Origin: Nocardioides perillae
Lineage (GTDB): Bacteria > Actinomycetota > Actinomycetes > Propionibacteriales > Nocardioidaceae
Reading direction: 5' to 3'
Assembly (NCBI RefSeq): GCF_013409425.1
Contig: NZ_JACCAC010000001.1
Span: 1,550,001-1,614,000 of the forward strand
DNA: 64,000 bases
The position numbers and the translations under genes are program-made. The notes beneath the pieces are model-generated. The model was given only the letters and a program-made list of their open reading frames with translations. It was not told the DNA's origin and ran no database searches. Shown one piece after another: positions 33,269-42,843 of this stretch (position 1 is the first letter of the stretch; each line of letters begins with the position of its first letter).

Positions 33269-34087
33269 ATGGTGCGCATCGCGGTGCGGGTGCGGCGACG
33301 CGAGCCGGACGGCGCACGCCCGCAGGGGACGGCGTTGATGCTGCCCGGACGGGCGTACCCGTGCTCACGGCCGCTGCTCGACACCGTCACCACGGCCCTG
33401 ACGACGGCTGGGTGGACGGTGCTGCAGGCGGAGTGGGAGCTCGACGGGTTGCCGGCCGAGCCGCGGGTGTTCGTCGAGTCCGCGGCCGAGGTGCTGCTGC
33501 GCGCGGCCGCCGACGGCGCAGGTGCGGCAGGACCCGGAGGCGGGCTCCCTCTCGACCTGCCCGTGGTGCTCGTCGGCAAGTCCCTCGGCACCCTCGCTGC
33601 GCCCTGGGCGGCGGACCGGGGTCTCCCCGGGGCGTGGTTGACCCCGGTGCTCCGCGCGGTGGGTGACCATCCCGTGGAGGAGGAGAGTCGCGCGCTGGTC
33701 GCCTGCTTGGAGGCCTACCCCGCCGCATCGGTCGTCGTCGCCGGCGATGCGGACCCGTGGTGGAGGGTCGGTTTCGCCCCTGCGTCGCCCCACGTCGAGG
33801 TGGTCGAGCTGGCGTCGGCCGACCACGGGTTGGAGGGCGGCGATCCGGCGGCCACGCGTCGCCACCACCTGCAGGCAGCCGTGGCCGTCGCTGCGCTCGC
33901 CGCGCGGGTCGCGGGCGGCGGCCCGCCGGGGGGAGGGGGGTCAGGCGGGCTCGTAGCCGACGAGCCAGTGCAGCCCGAAGCGGTCCACGACCTGCCCGTC
34001 GCTCGCGCCCCAGGGCCGCTGCTGCAGCGCGTCGACCACGCGCCCGCCCTCGGCGAGCGCGTCGAACCAGCGGTGCAGGGTGGCTGA
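33269..34087 (+). CDS. Alpha/beta-hydrolase of the KANL3/Tex30-like group
   Basis: 272 residues by the open frame. ATG at 33269 with CAGGAG 1-6 bases before it. A nucleophile elbow 'VLVGKSLGTLAAPWA' gives Ser105, 'VVAGDADPWW' gives Asp162 and 'ASADHGLEGGD' gives His186: a full triad in order. The family's catalytic domain ends near residue 220; the remaining about 50 residues are Pro/Val/Glu-rich and lie antisense to the 33941 gene, whose frame is clearly coding. So the true biological end may be the same stop with an unstructured tail, or the natural stop has been lost. Substrate unknown. Confidence 0.8.
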   Translation: MVRIAVRVRRREPDGARPQGTALMLPGRAYPCSRPLLDTVTTALTTAGWTVLQAEWELDGLPAEPRVFVESAAEVLLRAAADGAGAAGPGGGLPLDLPVVLVGKSLGTLAAPWAADRGLPGAWLTPVLRAVGDHPVEEESRALVACLEAYPAASVVVAGDADPWWRVGFAPASPHVEVVELASADHGLEGGDPAATRRHHLQAAVAVAALAARVAGGGPPGGGGSGGLVADEPVQPEAVHDLPVARAPGPLLQRVDHAPALGERVEPAVQGG

Positions 34088-34342
34088 GTCGGCCGTGCCG
34101 AGGAGTGCGAGCATCAGCCCGTCGCTGCGGAACGCCCCGTCGTCGCCGACCGCGTCGGAGGCGAACACCGTGACCGGACCGCCCTCCACGTAGCCATGGG
34201 CGACCGCCTCGGGCGGGCCGTCGGTGCGGCCGAACTCCGCCAGGTCGTGCACCACCGCCTCACCCCCGAACACGTCCGCGTAGAACTCGAGGGCCGCGCG
34301 GGCGGTCCCGGGGAGGCAGAGGTACGGCGTGGGTGCGGTCAC
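33941..34342 (-). CDS. VOC-family (PhnB/glyoxalase-like) protein
   Basis: 133 residues, a single vicinal-oxygen-chelate module of the PhnB type: 'TPYLCLPGTARAALEFYADV' at the N-terminus, 'VFASDAVGD', and the C-terminal 'WGASDGQVVDRFGLHWLVGYE'. Members may bind a metal and act on small molecules or bind antibiotics; this one cannot be assigned further. GTG at 34342, with TACCGT ending 6 bases upstream on the minus strand. Its last 147 bases are antisense to the hydrolase frame that ends at 34087. Confidence 0.88.
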   Translation of the reverse strand: MTAPTPYLCLPGTARAALEFYADVFGGEAVVHDLAEFGRTDGPPEAVAHGYVEGGPVTVFASDAVGDDGAFRSDGLMLALLGTADSATLHRWFDALAEGGRVVDALQQRPWGASDGQVVDRFGLHWLVGYEPA

Positions 34343-34348
34343 GGGGTG

Positions 34349-34354
34349 ACGGTA
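34349..34354 (-). promoter_or_regulatory. Putative -10 box of the VOC gene
   Basis: TACCGT on the minus strand ends 6 bases before the GTG start, the spacing of a leaderless transcript. The match to TANNNT is complete but short, so confidence is limited. Confidence 0.4.
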
Positions 34355-34397
34355 GGGCGGCAGCGGCGTCCGGTCGAGGTCGGGGTCGGCGGGTGGC

Positions 34398-34748
34398 TCA
34401 GGCGCCGCGCGGGGCGTACATGATCACCGCGACGCCGAGGAGGCAGACGGCGGCGCCGGCGAGGTCGAAGCGGTCGGGGCGGAAGCCGTCGACGAGCACG
34501 CCCCACAGCAGCGAGCCGGCGACGAACACCCCGCCGTACGCCGCGAGGACGCGGCCGAACTCCGCGCTCGGCTGGAGCGTGGCGACCAGGCCGTAGAGCC
34601 CCAGTGCGACGGCGCCGGCGCCGACCCACAGGAGCCCGCGGTGCTCGCGCAGGCCCTGCCAGACCAGCCAGGCGCCGCCGATCTCGAGCACGGCCGCGAG
34701 CCCGAAGAGCAGGACCGAGCGGAGCACGTCGGCGGTCGACCCGGTCAC
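34398..34748 (-). CDS. YnfA/UPF0060 family membrane protein
   Basis: 116 residues from GTG at 34748, 7 bases after the mutase stop. Four membrane helices cover nearly the whole chain: '[19 protein letters not shown]' with the family Glu in helix 1, '[19 protein letters not shown]', '[19 protein letters not shown]' with the conserved Tyr-Gly-Gly, and '[18 protein letters not shown]'. The '[15 protein letters not shown]' loop is typical. The family is related to small multidrug resistance exporters, but function is unproven. Confidence 0.92.
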   Translation of the reverse strand: MTGSTADVLRSVLLFGLAAVLEIGGAWLVWQGLREHRGLLWVGAGAVALGLYGLVATLQPSAEFGRVLAAYGGVFVAGSLLWGVLVDGFRPDRFDLAGAAVCLLGVAVIMYAPRGA

Positions 34749-34755
34749 GAGCCGC

Positions 34756-36450
34756 TCACAGCCCGGCCGCCTCGCGCACATCGCGCTTCAGCGCGTCGAG
34801 GCGCCCCGCGGCGTGGATGCGAGCGGCGTCGACGGCCCCGTCGCCGCCGTCGGGGTCGACCGGCACGACCACCTCGAGGTAGCACTTCACCTTCGGCTCG
34901 GTGCCGCTCGGGCGCACGACCACCCGCGCGCCGTCGTCGAGGCGGTAGCGCAGGCCCTCGGTGGGTGGCAGGTCGGCCGACCCCTCCGCCAGGTCGTCGA
35001 CGCCGACCACGTCGAGCCCGCCCAGCACGGTCGGCGGCTGCGCGCGCAGGCGCGCCATCGCCGCGGTGATCAGCCCGAGGTCGGTGACCCGCACCGAGAG
35101 CTGGTCGGTGGCGTGCAGCCCGTGCTCGCGGGCCAGGTCGTCGAGCAGGTCCTGCAGCGTGCGGCCGGCGGCCTTCGCCTCGGCGGCGAGCTCGCAGACC
35201 AGCAGCAGCGCCGAGACGCCGTCCTTGTCCTTCACGTGCTCCGGGTCGACGCAGTAGCCCAGCGCCTCCTCGTAGCCGAACGCGAGGCCCTCGACGCGCG
35301 CGATCCACTTGAAGCCGGTCAGCGTCTCGGCGTGCGGCTGCCCGGCCGCGGCCGCCACCTTGGCCAGCAGCGTGGAGGAGACGATCGAGCAGGCGTAGGT
35401 GCCCTGCGCGCCCCGGCGCAGCAGGTGGGCCGCCAGCAGCACGCCCACCTCGTCGCCGCGCAGCACCCGCCACCCCTGCGGCCCCGGCACCGCGACCGCG
35501 CAGCGGTCGGCGTCCGGGTCGTTGGCCACGACCAGGTCCGCGCCGCGCTCGGCGGCCAGGGCCAGCGCGAGGTCCATCGCCCCGGGCTCCTCGGGGTTCG
35601 GGAAGGCGACGGTGGGGAAGTCGGGGTCCGGCTCCTCCTGCTGCGCCACGACCGCGGGCGCAGCGAAGCCGGCGCTCTCGAGCACCTGCGCGACGGCCGT
35701 GCCGCCCACGCCGTGCAGCGGCGTGTAGACCACCGACAGGTCGCGTGGTCCGTCGGCGGCGAGCTCCGCGACGGTGTCGAGGTAGCGGTCGAGCAGCGAC
35801 TCGTCGAGCACGGTGCCCTCAGGACCCAGCGGCAGCGCGTCGAGGGGCCCGACCGCGGCGATCCGCGCGGCGATCTCCGCGTCGGCGGGCGGCACGATCT
35901 GGCTGCCGTCGCCGAGGTAGACCTTGTAGCCGTTGTCCTCCGGCGGGTTGTGGCTCGCGGTCACCATCACGCCGGCCGCCGCACCCAGCTCGCGCACGGC
36001 GTACGCCAGCACCGGCGTCGGCAGCGGGCGCGGCAGCAGCAGCGCCTGCAGGCCCGCCCCGGTCACCACGCGCGCCGTGTCGCGGGCGAAGGTCTCGCTG
36101 CCGTGCCGCGCGTCGTAGCCGATCACCACCCGGGCGCCCGCGCCTGCCCCGCCGTCGCGGAGGTGCGCCGCGAGCCCGGCCGCCGCGCGCAGCACGACCA
36201 CGCGGTTCATCCGGTTCGGGCCGGCCCCGAGGCGGCCCCGCAGCCCGGCGGTGCCGAAATCGAGCGTGCCGTCGAACCGGTCGGCCAGGTCGGCCCGGGC
36301 CGCCACGTCGCCGGCCTCGACCGCCGCGACCACCTGCTCCAGCTCGGCGCGGGTCGCCGGGTCGGGGTCCTCCGCCAGCCAGGCACGGGCCTGGGCGAGC
36401 AGGTCCGCGGGCTGGGCGGTCGGCTGGTCGGTGGGCCGGTCGGAGGACAT
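34756..36450 (-). CDS. Phospho-sugar mutase (phosphopentomutase/phosphoglucomutase type)
   Basis: 564 residues of the alpha-D-phosphohexomutase superfamily. The catalytic Ser loop '[18 protein letters not shown]', metal-binding '[13 protein letters not shown]', sugar-binding '[20 protein letters not shown]' and phosphate-binding '[16 protein letters not shown]' are all present. Members of this length act on glucose-1-phosphate, mannose-1-phosphate or (deoxy)ribose-1-phosphate. Between deoC and PNP genes, a phosphopentomutase role that links sugar-1-phosphate to DeoC is likely (M. tuberculosis pmmB has the same position). ATG at 36450, TAGCGT ending 6 bases upstream. Confidence 0.92.
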   Translation of the reverse strand: MSSDRPTDQPTAQPADLLAQARAWLAEDPDPATRAELEQVVAAVEAGDVAARADLADRFDGTLDFGTAGLRGRLGAGPNRMNRVVVLRAAAGLAAHLRDGGAGAGARVVIGYDARHGSETFARDTARVVTGAGLQALLLPRPLPTPVLAYAVRELGAAAGVMVTASHNPPEDNGYKVYLGDGSQIVPPADAEIAARIAAVGPLDALPLGPEGTVLDESLLDRYLDTVAELAADGPRDLSVVYTPLHGVGGTAVAQVLESAGFAAPAVVAQQEEPDPDFPTVAFPNPEEPGAMDLALALAAERGADLVVANDPDADRCAVAVPGPQGWRVLRGDEVGVLLAAHLLRRGAQGTYACSIVSSTLLAKVAAAAGQPHAETLTGFKWIARVEGLAFGYEEALGYCVDPEHVKDKDGVSALLLVCELAAEAKAAGRTLQDLLDDLAREHGLHATDQLSVRVTDLGLITAAMARLRAQPPTVLGGLDVVGVDDLAEGSADLPPTEGLRYRLDDGARVVVRPSGTEPKVKCYLEVVVPVDPDGGDGAVDAARIHAAGRLDALKRDVREAAGL

Positions 36451-36456
36451 GGCCGC

Positions 36457-36462
36457 ACGCTA
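36457..36462 (-). promoter_or_regulatory. Putative -10 box of the phospho-sugar mutase gene
   Basis: TAGCGT on the minus strand ends 6 bases before the ATG at 36450. The gap to the divergent secreted-peptidase gene is 105 bases, so both promoters share it. Confidence 0.45.
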
Positions 36463-36555
36463 GCGCGACGGTCGGCTCCCACCCCTCGGGGTGAGGCTGC
36501 CGGCGACACACCGACGACGGCTCAAGTTGCCCGCGAGGACGCCGACCGTGACGCC

Positions 36556-38652
36556 ATGCCGTCCCTGGCCCCGCCCCGCGCTGCCCGCCCGCTCACCGCT
36601 GTCGTGGCCGTGCTCGCCGTCGTGGCAGGTGCGCTGGGCCTCGGGGCGGCCGGCCTGGCGGTCGACCTCGCGGCTCCGGCGCCGGCCGCGGCGGTGCTGC
36701 CGATCGAGGACTTCCCGGACTACGAGCCGCAGCGCACCTGCTCGCCCGCCGCGAAGAAGGGCACCCTGCGACTCGCGGCCTGGCTCCAGCGCACCTACCC
36801 CGGCAGCGGCTCGTCGGGCATCAGCCGCTCCTGCCGCAGCGGGGGGCAGTCCGAGCACAAGGAGGGCCGTGCCTTCGACTGGCGCCTCGACGTGCGCAAG
36901 CCGCGTGACCGGCGCTACGCCAACGCCTTCCTGACCCGGGTGCGCGCCGGCGACGCCGCCGGCAACGTCGGCGCGCTCGGGCGCCGGATGGGGATCATGT
37001 ACCTCATCTGGGACGACCGGATCTACTCCTCCTCCCGCGGCTACGCCCCCCGGCCCTACCTCCACAGCGCCTGCCGCACGCTCAGGCGCTGCTCGCGCAC
37101 CCTGCGCCACCGCGACCACGTGCACATCTCGCTGTCGTGGGCGGGCGCCCGCGCGCAGACCAGCTGGTTCACCGGCGTCGCCCCCACCGTGCCCACCCCG
37201 ACCCCGACCCCGACGCCCACCCCGACGCCCACCCCGGACGACGACGGTCACGCCCCCGGCGACGGCACCTGGGTGCCCGGCACCGGCGGCGGCACCGGCG
37301 GCAGGTACCCGCTGCTCGACCTGTCGCGCACCGACGCCATGCTGACGCCGGTGCGCGCGGGGGAGACCCGCAAGACCCGCTACGCACTGCAGAAGGGCCG
37401 CCGCTACAAGATCGCGGTCTACGGCGTCACCCGCTACGGGCCCGCGCCCAGCCAGGTCGCCGACGCGGTCTGCTCGTGGGTGCCGGGCCGCGGCTGGCGG
37501 GCGGGGCTCGACGCCGCGACCCGCACGGCGTACGGCGCGCTGGACCTGCGCGTGGGCGGCACCAAGCCCTTCGGCACGACCTGCCGCACCGGCAAGCACC
37601 TCTACCAGGCCTACTACCGGCCGCGGTGGACCGGCCCGCTGAAGCTCTCGCTCGACCAGCCCCAGGCCGCCGGCGGCTCGCTCGTGGTCGCGGTGACCCG
37701 GGCCGGCTACGCCGTCGACCGGCACGTGCCGAGCGTCCCGGCTCCCGTCGCGCCGCCGACCGGCCCGCGCGAGGAGCCGGCAGCGGGCGCGGGCCTGCTG
37801 CGCACCACGGCGGTCGTCGACGGCGAGGACGCCGAGGCGTGGACCAGCCAGCGCCTCGACGCGGGGGTGACCTACCGCGTGACGGTCACGGGGCTGCTGC
37901 GGGTCGCCGACGACACGTGGACCGACGGGCAGTGCACGACCGTGACCGGCACCGACGGCCGCTGGTGGCCGCAGGCCTCGCTCGACCGCTACGACCCCGG
38001 CGCCGACCACGGCAACCTCTACCTCGACGGCGTGCCGTTCGACGGCACCGCGCCGCCGGAGGACCCCGACGGCTGCAGCGCGCACGCCCACGCGACGACC
38101 CTGACCCCGACCACGTCGCGGCGCCTGCACCTGCAGGCCTTCGACCCGACCCCGGGCGCTCGCGACAACCGCGGAGGCCTGCTCGTGGTCGTCGAGCGGG
38201 TCACGCCGCTGCCGGCGACGGCGGTCGGGCCGTGGGAGCAGCCGGCCGGCAGCTGGCCGTGGACCCGCAAGGACGAGAAGCTGAAGGTGTCGGCGTCCAG
38301 CCCGGTCACCCTCACCGGCTCGCGCTTCCGCCGCGGCACCCGCGTGCGGCTCGAGGTGTCGGGCTACGTGCGCGACGGCGGCGGCCTGCGCTCCGACGCG
38401 ACCTGCGTGCGCGTGGGTGACGACTGGGTGCGCGACCCGGCCTCGCCCACCGGGCAGGACGTGCTCGAGCTCCACGTCGACGGGCGCGCGCCCGACTGGC
38501 GGCGCACCGACGGCGAGCAGACCTGCTCGTCCTCCCACACCTACGTCGCGACCGTCACCACGACGAAGGACGGGCCGCTGGCCCTGGCCTTCCTCGACGC
38601 CGACCGCGCCGACGACCAGGGGAGCCTGACCGTGCGGGTGCGCCGCGCCTGA
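36556..38652 (+). CDS. Secreted M15-like (VanY/ARB_07466 type) protein with three C-terminal repeats
   Basis: 698 residues from ATG at 36556. Signal peptide with cleavage near 'APAAAVLP'. The first domain (about 45-215) has the metal site of LAS/M15-type peptidases: His101 and Asp108 in 'SEHKEGRAFDW' and His188/His190 in 'HRDHVHIS'. A Pro-Thr repeat linker (about residues 213-232) leads to three beta-rich repeats of about 140 residues, each with an 'RYxVxVxG' strand and a pair of Cys: starts near 'RTDAMLTPVRAGETRKTRY', 'EAWTSQRLDAGVTYRVTV' and 'VTLTGSRFRRGTRVRLEV'. A cell-wall enzyme held by carbohydrate- or wall-binding repeats is the likely role. Confidence 0.82.
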   Translation: MPSLAPPRAARPLTAVVAVLAVVAGALGLGAAGLAVDLAAPAPAAAVLPIEDFPDYEPQRTCSPAAKKGTLRLAAWLQRTYPGSGSSGISRSCRSGGQSEHKEGRAFDWRLDVRKPRDRRYANAFLTRVRAGDAAGNVGALGRRMGIMYLIWDDRIYSSSRGYAPRPYLHSACRTLRRCSRTLRHRDHVHISLSWAGARAQTSWFTGVAPTVPTPTPTPTPTPTPTPDDDGHAPGDGTWVPGTGGGTGGRYPLLDLSRTDAMLTPVRAGETRKTRYALQKGRRYKIAVYGVTRYGPAPSQVADAVCSWVPGRGWRAGLDAATRTAYGALDLRVGGTKPFGTTCRTGKHLYQAYYRPRWTGPLKLSLDQPQAAGGSLVVAVTRAGYAVDRHVPSVPAPVAPPTGPREEPAAGAGLLRTTAVVDGEDAEAWTSQRLDAGVTYRVTVTGLLRVADDTWTDGQCTTVTGTDGRWWPQASLDRYDPGADHGNLYLDGVPFDGTAPPEDPDGCSAHAHATTLTPTTSRRLHLQAFDPTPGARDNRGGLLVVVERVTPLPATAVGPWEQPAGSWPWTRKDEKLKVSASSPVTLTGSRFRRGTRVRLEVSGYVRDGGGLRSDATCVRVGDDWVRDPASPTGQDVLELHVDGRAPDWRRTDGEQTCSSSHTYVATVTTTKDGPLALAFLDADRADDQGSLTVRVRRA

Positions 38653-38676
38653 GGAGACGGGCCCGAGGCACCCGGG

Positions 38677-39717
38677 TCAGGCGTCGATCGACGACATGTC
38701 GCCGTAGCGCGCCCCCGCCACGGCACCGACCGGCACCGCCGCCTCGAGGGCGTCGAGGTCGGCGTCGTCGAGCTCGACGGCGAGGCTCGCGACGTTCTCC
38801 TCGAGGTAGCGCACGCGCTTCGTCCCGGGGATCGGCGCGACGCCGAGCCCGTGGCGGCGGCCCTGCGCCAGCACCCACGCCAGGGCGAGCTGGCCCGGGG
38901 TGCAGCCGCGCTGCTCGGCGAGGGCGGCGACCCGGTCGACCAGCACCAGGTTGGCCTCGAGCGCCTCGCCGTGGAAGCGCGGGAAGTACGCCGTGCGCCG
39001 CGAGTCGGCCTCCACCGCCAGGCCCGCGTCACCCCGGATCGCGCCGGTGAGCAGACCGCGCCCGAGCGGCGAGTAGGGCACCAGACCGATGCCGAGCTCG
39101 ACCAGCACCGGGAGCACGGTGTCCTCGAGGTCGCGCGTGAAGAGCGACCACTCCGACTGCAGCGCGGTGATGGGGTGGACGGCGTGGGCGCGGCGGACCG
39201 TCTCGGCCGAGGCCTCGGAGAGCCCGAGGTGGCGCACCTTGCCCGCGGCGACCAGCTCGGCCATGGCGCCCACGGTCTCCTCGATCGGCACCGTCTTGTC
39301 GACGCGGTGCTGGTAGTAGAGGTCGAGGTGGTCCACGCCGAGCCGCTGCAGCGAGGCGTCGCAGGCGGTGCGGACGTACTCCGGGCGGCCGTTGATGCCC
39401 AGGCGCGTGCCGTCCTCGGCGCGCTCGTTGCCGAACTTCGTGGCCAGCTGCACCTCGTCACGCCGCCCGGCGACCGCCCGGCCGACCAGCCGCTCGTTGG
39501 TGAACGGGCCGTACATGTCGGCGGTGTCGAGGAACGTGACGCCCAGGTCGAGCGCCCGGCGGATCGTGGCCAGCCCGCCCTCCTCGTCGGGCGTGCCGTA
39601 GAACTCCGACATCCCCATGCAGCCCAGCCCGAGCGCCGAGACGTCGAGGGCGGCGTCGCCGGTGCCGAGGGTGCGGGTCGGGACGGGGGGCAGGGTGGGG
39701 GAGGGCTGCTCGCTCAT
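38677..39717 (-). CDS. Aldo/keto reductase (AKR13-like)
   Basis: 346 residues, NADPH-dependent reductase of the (alpha/beta)8 superfamily. Catalytic tetrad is present: Asp and Tyr in '[10 protein letters not shown]', Lys in 'LATKFGNE', and His in 'LYYQHRVD'. The C-terminal '[17 protein letters not shown]' binds the cofactor. ATG at 39717. It follows the uronate-dehydrogenase-like gene on the same strand after 39 bases; substrate unknown. Confidence 0.93.
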   Translation of the reverse strand: MSEQPSPTLPPVPTRTLGTGDAALDVSALGLGCMGMSEFYGTPDEEGGLATIRRALDLGVTFLDTADMYGPFTNERLVGRAVAGRRDEVQLATKFGNERAEDGTRLGINGRPEYVRTACDASLQRLGVDHLDLYYQHRVDKTVPIEETVGAMAELVAAGKVRHLGLSEASAETVRRAHAVHPITALQSEWSLFTRDLEDTVLPVLVELGIGLVPYSPLGRGLLTGAIRGDAGLAVEADSRRTAYFPRFHGEALEANLVLVDRVAALAEQRGCTPGQLALAWVLAQGRRHGLGVAPIPGTKRVRYLEENVASLAVELDDADLDALEAAVPVGAVAGARYGDMSSIDA

Positions 39718-39756
39718 GACCCCACCCTCGCGCGGCCAGCCAAGCCGTCGGGCGCG

Positions 39757-40560
39757 TCAGGCCCGGTCGAGGGCCGGACGGTAGAACGCCGGTCCGGCGA
39801 ACGGACCACCGACGACCGCGGTCTCGGCCGCGTCCTCCGGTCGGGCGGCGACCTCGGCGGCGTGCGCCTCGGCGTCGTCTCGAGGGTCGTAGCCGAGGGC
39901 CCGCCCGGGCGCGAGGTCCCACCACGCGCGGGTGTTGGCCGAGATGCCGTAGAGCACGGCGAAGCCGGGGGCCGGGGCGGTGAGGGCGGCGAGCACCATC
40001 CGCACGCAGTCGTCGGGCGAGAGCCAGGTGGCCAGCTGCCGCGTCGTGGTGGGCCGCTCGAGGAAGGAGCCGATGCGGCAGGCGACGACGTCGAGCCCGT
40101 GGCGGTCGGCGAAGAGCCGCATGAGGGCCTCCGCCGCCACCTTGCCCACCCCGTAGTAGGTGTCGGGGCGGGGCAGGGCGTCAGCGGTCACGACGCCGTC
40201 GTCGGGCCGCGGCGTGCGACCCACGGCGTGGTTGGAGGAGGCGTAGACCAGGCGGGTCACCCGGTGCTCCACCATCGCGTCGAGCAGCGCGGCCGTGGTG
40301 TGCACGTGGGAGGCCAGCGAGTCCGGCAGGCTCGCCTCGTCGGGGTGCCCGGCCAGGTGCAGCACGGCGTCGAGCGCCTCCTCGGCGAAGACGGCCGCCA
40401 CGGCGTCGGGGTCGGCGCAGTCGACGGCGTGCCACGGCAGGTCGCCGCCCGCGGGCGGCGGCACCCGGTCGAGCGCGACCACCTCGTGGCCCGCGTCGAG
40501 GAGGGCGGGGACGACCGTGCGGCCGATGCTCCCGGCGGCGCCGGTGACCAGGACCCGCAC
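39757..40560 (-). CDS. NAD-dependent epimerase/uronate dehydrogenase-like protein
   Basis: 267 residues from GTG at 40560, one base after the PNP stop; the frame open to 40656 is a PNP shadow. Extended short-chain dehydrogenase: 'VLVTGAAGSIGRTVVPAL' binds NAD, 'LVYASSNHAVG' holds the catalytic Ser, and 'YYGVGKVAAEAL' holds Tyr-x-x-x-Lys. 'SSNHAVG' and 'RIGSFLERP' match uronate dehydrogenases, which oxidise glucuronate or galacturonate to the aldaric lactone. Placed behind PNP by tight spacing, it could instead act on a sugar from nucleoside breakdown. Confidence 0.85.
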   Translation of the reverse strand: MRVLVTGAAGSIGRTVVPALLDAGHEVVALDRVPPPAGGDLPWHAVDCADPDAVAAVFAEEALDAVLHLAGHPDEASLPDSLASHVHTTAALLDAMVEHRVTRLVYASSNHAVGRTPRPDDGVVTADALPRPDTYYGVGKVAAEALMRLFADRHGLDVVACRIGSFLERPTTTRQLATWLSPDDCVRMVLAALTAPAPGFAVLYGISANTRAWWDLAPGRALGYDPRDDAEAHAAEVAARPEDAAETAVVGGPFAGPAFYRPALDRA

Positions 40561-40561
40561 G

Positions 40562-41383
40562 TCAGATCCTCGGCACGACGGCGCCGAGCAGCGCGCCCAT
40601 CCGGGAGGCCGCGGCCCGGCCGGCCTCCAGCACCTCAGCGTGGTCCAGCGGCTCACCGGTGATGCCGGCGGCGAGGTTGGTGACCAGGCTGATGCCGAGC
40701 ACCTCCATGCCCGCCTCGCGGGCGGCGATCGCCTCGAGGGTCGTGCTCATGCCGACCAGCTCGCCGCCGATCGCGCGCACCATCGCGATCTCCGCCGGCG
40801 TCTCGTAGTGCGGGCCCGGGAACTGCACGTAGACGGCCTCGTCGAGGTCGGGCTCGACCTCGCGGCACAGCGCGCGCAGCCGGCGCGAGTAGAGGTCGGT
40901 CAGGTCGACGAAGTTCGCCCCGACGATCGGGGAGCGGCCGGTGAGGTTGACGTGGTCGCTGATGAGCACCGGCGTGCCGGGTGACCAGGTCTCGCGCAGG
41001 CCGCCGCAGCCGTTGGTCAGCACGATCGTGCGGCACCCCGCCGCGGCCGCCGTGCGCACGCCGTGCACCACCCGGTCCACGCCGTGGCCCTCGTAGTAGT
41101 GGGTGCGGCTGAGGAACACCAGCAGCCGCTTCTCGCCCGCCTGCACGCTGCGGATGCGCCCGCTGTGACCGGCGACCGCCGCGGGTGGGAAGCCGGGCAG
41201 GTCGGTGGTCGCGATCTCCACGGTGGACTCGGCCGTGGCCTCACCCAGCGCGTCGACCGCGGGCAGCCAGCCGGAGCCCAGCACGAGCGCGACGTCGTGC
41301 TGCGCCACGCCCGTCAGCTCGGCCAGCCGCTCGGCTGCGGCGCGGGCGTCGTCGTACGGCGTGGGGCTGTGGTGTGCGGTCAC
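40562..41383 (-). CDS. punA: Purine nucleoside phosphorylase (trimeric class)
   Basis: 273 residues. Cleaves inosine, guanosine and deoxy forms to base plus (deoxy)ribose-1-phosphate. Conserved parts: '[12 protein letters not shown]', 'AGHSGRIR', '[18 protein letters not shown]', '[10 protein letters not shown]', '[10 protein letters not shown]' (near residue 190), '[19 protein letters not shown]' and 'LVTNLAAGI' with the purine-binding Asn. The GTG at 41383 gives the standard N-terminus; the longer frame to the right is antisense to the dihydrolipoyl dehydrogenase gene. Follows a symmetric promoter with TAGGCT 7 bases before the start. Confidence 0.95.
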   Translation of the reverse strand: MTAHHSPTPYDDARAAAERLAELTGVAQHDVALVLGSGWLPAVDALGEATAESTVEIATTDLPGFPPAAVAGHSGRIRSVQAGEKRLLVFLSRTHYYEGHGVDRVVHGVRTAAAAGCRTIVLTNGCGGLRETWSPGTPVLISDHVNLTGRSPIVGANFVDLTDLYSRRLRALCREVEPDLDEAVYVQFPGPHYETPAEIAMVRAIGGELVGMSTTLEAIAAREAGMEVLGISLVTNLAAGITGEPLDHAEVLEAGRAAASRMGALLGAVVPRI

Positions 41384-41407
41384 GGCCGGGAGCCTAGGCT
41401 GGTCCTC
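41384..41407. promoter_or_regulatory. Shared palindromic -10 element between punA and lpd
   Basis: The whole gap between the two divergent GTG codons is 24 bases: 7 bases, the perfect palindrome AGCCTAGGCT (41391-41400), and 7 bases. The palindrome offers TAGGCT as a -10 box on each strand (41395-41400 plus, 41391-41396 minus), each ending exactly 7 bases before its start codon. Both transcripts would be leaderless, and the two polymerases would compete for overlapping DNA. Confidence 0.75.
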
Positions 41408-42814
41408 GTGACCACGCACTTCGACGTCCTCGTCCTCGGCGCCGGACCCGGCGGCTACGTCGCCGCGATCCGCGCCTCGCAGCTCGGCCTGAAGGCGGCC
41501 GTGGTGGAGGACAAGTACTGGGGCGGGGTCTGCCTCAACGTCGGCTGCATCCCCTCGAAGGCGCTGCTGCGCAACGCCGAGCTCGCCCACGTGCTGCAGC
41601 ACGAGAAGGACAAGTTCGGCATCGTGGGCGACGCGACGATGGAGTTCGGCGCGACGCACGCCCGCAGCCGCCAGGTGAGCGCCGGCATCGTCAAGGGCGT
41701 CCACTACCTGATGAAGAAGAACAAGGTCACCGAGATCGACGGGTGGGGCACCCTGACCGGGGGCAAGGACGGCAAGCAGGGCATCGACGTCAAGGGCGCC
41801 GACGGCCAGGTCACGTCCTACACCTGCGACAACCTGATCATCGCCGCGGGCGCGCAGACCCGGCTGATCCCCGGCACCCAGCTCTCCGAGCGCGTGGTGA
41901 CCTACGAGGAGCAGATCCTCGACAGCGAGCTGCCCGGCTCGATCGTCATCGCCGGCTCCGGCGCCATCGGTGTCGAGTTCGCCTACGTGATGAAGAACTT
42001 CGGCGTCGACGTGACGATCGTGGAGTTCCTCGACCGGATGGTGCCCACCGAGGACGCCGACGTCTCGAAGGAGCTGCTCAAGCACTACAAGAAGCTCGGC
42101 GTGAAGGTGATGCTCTCGACGAAGGTCGAGTCCATCGAGGACACCGGCGACAAGGTCAAGGTCACCGTCAGCAAGGACGGCCGGACCGAGGTGCTCGAGA
42201 CCGACAAGGTCATGCAGGCCATCGGCTTCGCGCCCCGCCTGGAGGGCTACGGCCTCGAGGCCACCGGCGTCGAGCTCACCGACCGCGGCGCGATCGCGGT
42301 CGACGAGTACGGCCGCACCAACGTCGACGGTGTCTACGCGATCGGCGACGTCACCGGCAAGATGATGCTGGCCCACGTCGCCGAGGCGATGGGCATCGTG
42401 GCGGCCGAGGTCATCGCCGGCGCCGAGACGATGCCGGTCGAGTTCGACTTCGTCCCGCGCGCGACCTACTGCCAGCCCCAGATCGGCTCCTTCGGCTACT
42501 CCGAGCAGCAGGCCAGGGACAAGGGCTACGACGTGGTCACCGCGACCTTCCCGTTCTCGGCCAACGGCAAGGCCCAGGGCCTCGGCGAGGCCGTCGGCTT
42601 CGTCAAGGTCGTGGCCGACAAGCAGCACAAGGAGCTGCTCGGCGCGCACATGATCGGCCCCGACGTCACCGAGCAGCTGCCCGTGCTGACGCTGGCGCAG
42701 AAGTGGGACCTGACGGCCGACGAGGTGGCGCGCAACGTCTTCGCCCACCCGACGCTGTCGGAGGCCGTGAAGGAAGCGGTGCACGGCATCGCCGGCCACA
42801 TGATCAACCTCTGA
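41408..42814 (+). CDS. lpd: Dihydrolipoyl dehydrogenase
   Basis: 468 residues from GTG at 41408. E3 flavoprotein of 2-oxo acid dehydrogenase complexes: reoxidises dihydrolipoamide with NAD. FAD site '[17 protein letters not shown]', redox disulfide Cys42/Cys47 in '[13 protein letters not shown]', NAD site '[15 protein letters not shown]', '[16 protein letters not shown]', and the C-terminal catalytic His447/Glu452 in 'AHPTLSEAV' are all intact. Length is normal. The 29-base gap to the next flavoprotein suggests co-transcription. Confidence 0.96.
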   Translation: MTTHFDVLVLGAGPGGYVAAIRASQLGLKAAVVEDKYWGGVCLNVGCIPSKALLRNAELAHVLQHEKDKFGIVGDATMEFGATHARSRQVSAGIVKGVHYLMKKNKVTEIDGWGTLTGGKDGKQGIDVKGADGQVTSYTCDNLIIAAGAQTRLIPGTQLSERVVTYEEQILDSELPGSIVIAGSGAIGVEFAYVMKNFGVDVTIVEFLDRMVPTEDADVSKELLKHYKKLGVKVMLSTKVESIEDTGDKVKVTVSKDGRTEVLETDKVMQAIGFAPRLEGYGLEATGVELTDRGAIAVDEYGRTNVDGVYAIGDVTGKMMLAHVAEAMGIVAAEVIAGAETMPVEFDFVPRATYCQPQIGSFGYSEQQARDKGYDVVTATFPFSANGKAQGLGEAVGFVKVVADKQHKELLGAHMIGPDVTEQLPVLTLAQKWDLTADEVARNVFAHPTLSEAVKEAVHGIAGHMINL

Positions 42815-42843
42815 CCCGCACTCGACCCTCGGGGAGCACCGCA

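Noticed and set aside
37193..37236. Short CCGACC/CCGACG repeat that might be a regulatory or CRISPR-like repeat
   Set aside because: It codes for a Pro-Thr linker in frame inside the M15-like protein.
38650..38679. Inverted CCTGA...TCAGG around the stops of the M15-like and aldo/keto reductase genes
   Set aside because: Only five paired bases around a long imperfect loop, too weak to call a terminator.
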